A DNA stretch of 7,484 nt, taken from assembly GCF_938030785.1 (NCBI RefSeq), contig NZ_CALHIK010000150.1, forward strand, positions 1 through 7,484, written 5' to 3'. The stretch comes from an uncultured Campylobacter sp. Its GTDB lineage: Bacteria > Campylobacterota > Campylobacteria > Campylobacterales > Campylobacteraceae. The position numbers and the translations under genes were made by a program. The notes under the pieces are model-generated. The model made no database searches, was not told the DNA's origin, and was given only the letters and a program-made list of their open reading frames with translations. Shown here piece by piece: positions 5,146 through 7,484 of the stretch; within the stretch, counting starts at the first letter, position 1, and each line of letters begins with the position of its first letter.

Positions 5146-7484
5146 ATGAAAGTAATCAAACGCAACGGCAGAACCGAGGAACTTGACGTAAGCAAGATCA
5201 AAAAATACACGAGCGAGGCGGTAGAGGGGCTGGAAAACGTAAGTCTTAGCGAGCTTGAGGTGGACGCAAAGATCCAGTTTCGCGATATGATCACCACCGA
5301 AGAGATTCAGCAAACCCTCATCAAAACCGCGGTCGAAAAGATCGACGTGGATCGCCCGAACTGGACCTTCGTCGCCGCGCGGTTATTTTTATACGATCTG
5401 TATCACAAAGTAACGGGCTTTAGCGGCTATAACAGCCTGAGGGATTACTTCGCTCGCGGCGAGGCAGCGGGCCGTATAATGCTCGGCTTAAAGGAAAAAT
5501 ACGATCTTGAGGATCTAAATTCTTATTTGCAGCCGCAGCGCGATTTGCAGTTTAACTACCTAGGCATTAAAACGCTTTACGATCGCTACCTCATCAAGGA
5601 TAAAAGCGGCGCGCCGATCGAGCTTCCGCAGCAGATGTTTATGGCGATCGCGATGTTCCTTGCGCAAAACGAGCTTGACTGCCAGAGCTGGGCGAAGAAA
5701 TTTTACGATCTCATATCTAAATTTGAAGTCATGCTGGCTACTCCGACGCTCTCAAACGCCCGCACGACGCGGCATCAGCTAAGCAGCTGCTACGTGGGAA
5801 GCACGCCCGATAATATCGAGGGGATTTTCGATAGCTACAAAGAGATGGCGCTTCTGAGCAAATTCGGCGGCGGTATCGGCTGGGACTGGTGCAAGGTGCG
5901 CGCGATGGGCGGCAGCATCGACGGGCATAAAAACGCCGCGGGCGGTATCATCCCGTTTTTAAAGATCACCAACGACATCGCAGTCGCCGTCGATCAGCTG
6001 GGCACGCGCAAGGGCGCTATCGCCGTGTATATCGAGCCGTGGCATATGGACGTGAGCGACTTCCTTGATCTGCGCAAAAACTCGGGCGAGGAGAGGCGCA
6101 GAGCGCATGAAATTTTCCCCGCGCTGTGGATAAACGATCTGTTTATGAAAAGGCTTCAAAGCGGCGGCAAGTGGACGCTCTTCGATCCTGCGGAGGTAAG
6201 CGATCTAAGCGATCTATATGGCGCGGAATTTGAAGCGCGCTACGAGCAGTACGAGGCCGATGATAAAATTTCAAAATCCACCATCCTGGCAAAGGAGCTT
6301 TGGAAGAAAATTTTAACGAGCTATTTTGAGACCGGAATGCCCTTTTTATGCTTCAAAGATAACGCCAACCGCATCAATCCAAACGCGCATCAAGGCCTGA
6401 TTCGAAGCTCAAATTTATGCACCGAGATCTTTCAAAACACGGCGCCGAACCACTACAAAATCAAGGTCGTTTTCGCTGACGGCAGCGAGAGGCTGTTTGA
6501 GGAAAACGAAGAGGTAAGAACCGACGCAGGCATCGTAAAAAAGGCGAAAAAGATCACCGCGCTAGACACGCTGGGCGGCAAAGAAATTTTTATCGTAGAA
6601 AAAGGCTGCGACGAGGGTGCGACGGCGGTTTGCAACCTCGCAAGCGTAAATTTAAGCAAAATCAACAGCCGCGAGGAGATAGCTCGCGTGATGCCGATTG
6701 CCGTGAGGATGCTCGATAACGTCATCGATCTAAATTTTTACCCGCACGCCAAGGTCAAACACACCAATCTAAAAACCCGCGCGATAGGGCTCGGCGTAAT
6801 GGGCGAAGCGCAGATGCTTGCCGAGCGCGGCGTGGAGTGGGGCAGCTACGAGCACTTCGAGCTGATCGATAGGATAATGGAAAACGTGAGCTTTAACGCA
6901 ATCAAGGCAAGTTCAAATTTAGCCGTAGAAAAGGGTAGGTATCCTGATTTTACGGGCTCGAAGTGGAGCGAAGGAATTTTCCCGATCGATTTAGCGAACG
7001 AAAACGCCAAAGCGCTCGTTAAGCGCGGCGGGCTCTTTGAGCAGAGCAGCTGCGATTGGGACGGACTGCGCGAGAAAGTAAGGCGCGACGGTATGCGAAA
7101 CGGCTACCTGATGGCGATCGCGCCGACATCGAGCATCAGCATACTCGTAGGCACCACGCAGACGATCGAGCCGGTGTATAAGCGAAAGTGGTTCGAGCAC
7201 AACCTAAGCGGCATGATCCCGGTCGTCGTACCAAATTTAAGTCCAAAAACGTGGCAGGCGTACGTACCTGCATACGAGCTTGATCAGCGCCTACTCGTAA
7301 AAGCAGGCGCTATCCGCCAAAAATGGATCGATCAAGGCCAGAGCCTAAATATTTTCATGAGCCTAGATAAGGCAAGCGGCGGCTATCTAAGCGAAATTTA
7401 CACGCTTGCATGGCAGCTCGGGCTAAAATCGACTTACTATCTACGCTCCGAAAGCCCCGATAGCGAGAAGCTAAACAACGTCGC
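5146..7484 (+). CDS. nrdA: Class I ribonucleoside-diphosphate reductase, large (alpha) subunit (3' end cut by window edge)
   Basis: NrdA holds the active site and allosteric sites of the cytoplasmic enzyme that reduces ribonucleoside diphosphates to deoxyribonucleotides. It needs the radical-generating subunit NrdB, which is not in this window. My translation is open for 779 codons. An N-terminal ATP-cone (about 1-90) begins VIKRNG. The barrel has redox Cys215 in LSSCYV, GGGIG (241-245), the EPWH segment (297-300), then NLCTE (423-427) with the predicted thiyl-radical Cys425 flanked by Asn423 and Glu427. The second redox cysteine is Cys496 in AVCNLASVNL. APTSSIS (659-665) and the radical-transfer pair Tyr764-Tyr765 follow. 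Cys425 and Cys496 are 71 residues apart, against 23 for Cys439-Cys462 in E. coli (recalled), which means an insertion of about 50 residues. The C-terminal tail that should carry the thioredoxin-reducible cysteine pair lies beyond the edge. The start ATG has AAGGA at 5136-5140, spacing 5. A terminator upstream implies its own promoter. Confidence 0.97.
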   Translation, partial: MKVIKRNGRTEELDVSKIKKYTSEAVEGLENVSLSELEVDAKIQFRDMITTEEIQQTLIKTAVEKIDVDRPNWTFVAARLFLYDLYHKVTGFSGYNSLRDYFARGEAAGRIMLGLKEKYDLEDLNSYLQPQRDLQFNYLGIKTLYDRYLIKDKSGAPIELPQQMFMAIAMFLAQNELDCQSWAKKFYDLISKFEVMLATPTLSNARTTRHQLSSCYVGSTPDNIEGIFDSYKEMALLSKFGGGIGWDWCKVRAMGGSIDGHKNAAGGIIPFLKITNDIAVAVDQLGTRKGAIAVYIEPWHMDVSDFLDLRKNSGEERRRAHEIFPALWINDLFMKRLQSGGKWTLFDPAEVSDLSDLYGAEFEARYEQYEADDKISKSTILAKELWKKILTSYFETGMPFLCFKDNANRINPNAHQGLIRSSNLCTEIFQNTAPNHYKIKVVFADGSERLFEENEEVRTDAGIVKKAKKITALDTLGGKEIFIVEKGCDEGATAVCNLASVNLSKINSREEIARVMPIAVRMLDNVIDLNFYPHAKVKHTNLKTRAIGLGVMGEAQMLAERGVEWGSYEHFELIDRIMENVSFNAIKASSNLAVEKGRYPDFTGSKWSEGIFPIDLANENAKALVKRGGLFEQSSCDWDGLREKVRRDGMRNGYLMAIAPTSSISILVGTTQTIEPVYKRKWFEHNLSGMIPVVVPNLSPKTWQAYVPAYELDQRLLVKAGAIRQKWIDQGQSLNIFMSLDKASGGYLSEIYTLAWQLGLKSTYYLRSESPDSEKLNNV

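Noticed and set aside
1..7484. Search for CRISPR arrays, tRNA or rRNA genes, insertion sequences, phage or defence genes
   Set aside because: No regularly spaced repeats, tRNA-like cloverleaf, transposase motif, terminal inverted repeats or target-site duplications were recognised by eye in the gene-free stretches, and nearly all the rest is accounted for by four ordinary genes.

Overview
The window reads as chromosomal DNA of a Campylobacter-type epsilonproteobacterium. The main evidence is the protein sequences and the gene neighbourhood. From memory, C. jejuni also carries nrdA close to a pyrG-recJ pair. The DNA is unusually GC-rich for the genus yet full of AAATTT words, which suggests one of the higher-GC oral species such as C. 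gracilis, C. showae or C. rectus. The species is an inference and cannot be fixed from this sequence alone.

Layout. Positions 1-3183 hold two genes on the minus strand, pyrG (CTP synthase, complete) followed by recJ (single-strand DNA exonuclease, cut by the left window edge within a few residues of its expected end). The two overlap by 11 bases and look like one transcription unit from a TATAAT promoter at 3221-3216. A 138-base divergent intergenic region follows. On the plus strand, positions 3322-4764 encode a 480-residue protein with an N-terminal membrane anchor or signal segment, tentatively placed in the DUF945/YdgA-like family. A strong intrinsic terminator (stem 4774-4806) closes it. 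A 381-base gap then leads to nrdA (5146 to the right edge), the large subunit of a class I ribonucleotide reductase, cut roughly ten or more residues before its C-terminus. The gap holds the terminator, a stretch with repeated AAAATTTCGC words, a TATAAT promoter candidate, and a leader of about 130 bases with possible hairpins and a possible 25-codon upstream reading frame.

How it fits together. pyrG and nrdA both supply nucleotide precursors: CTP from UTP, and deoxyribonucleotides from ribonucleotides. recJ degrades single-stranded DNA in recombination and repair. The envelope protein has no evident link to them and probably sits between the two by insertion or rearrangement.

I found no mobile element, CRISPR array, RNA gene or defence system, and no evidence of a new multi-gene system. 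The points most worth a second look are a long insertion in NrdA between its radical-site and second redox cysteines, the structured nrdA leader with its small reading frame, and the poorly characterised envelope protein.
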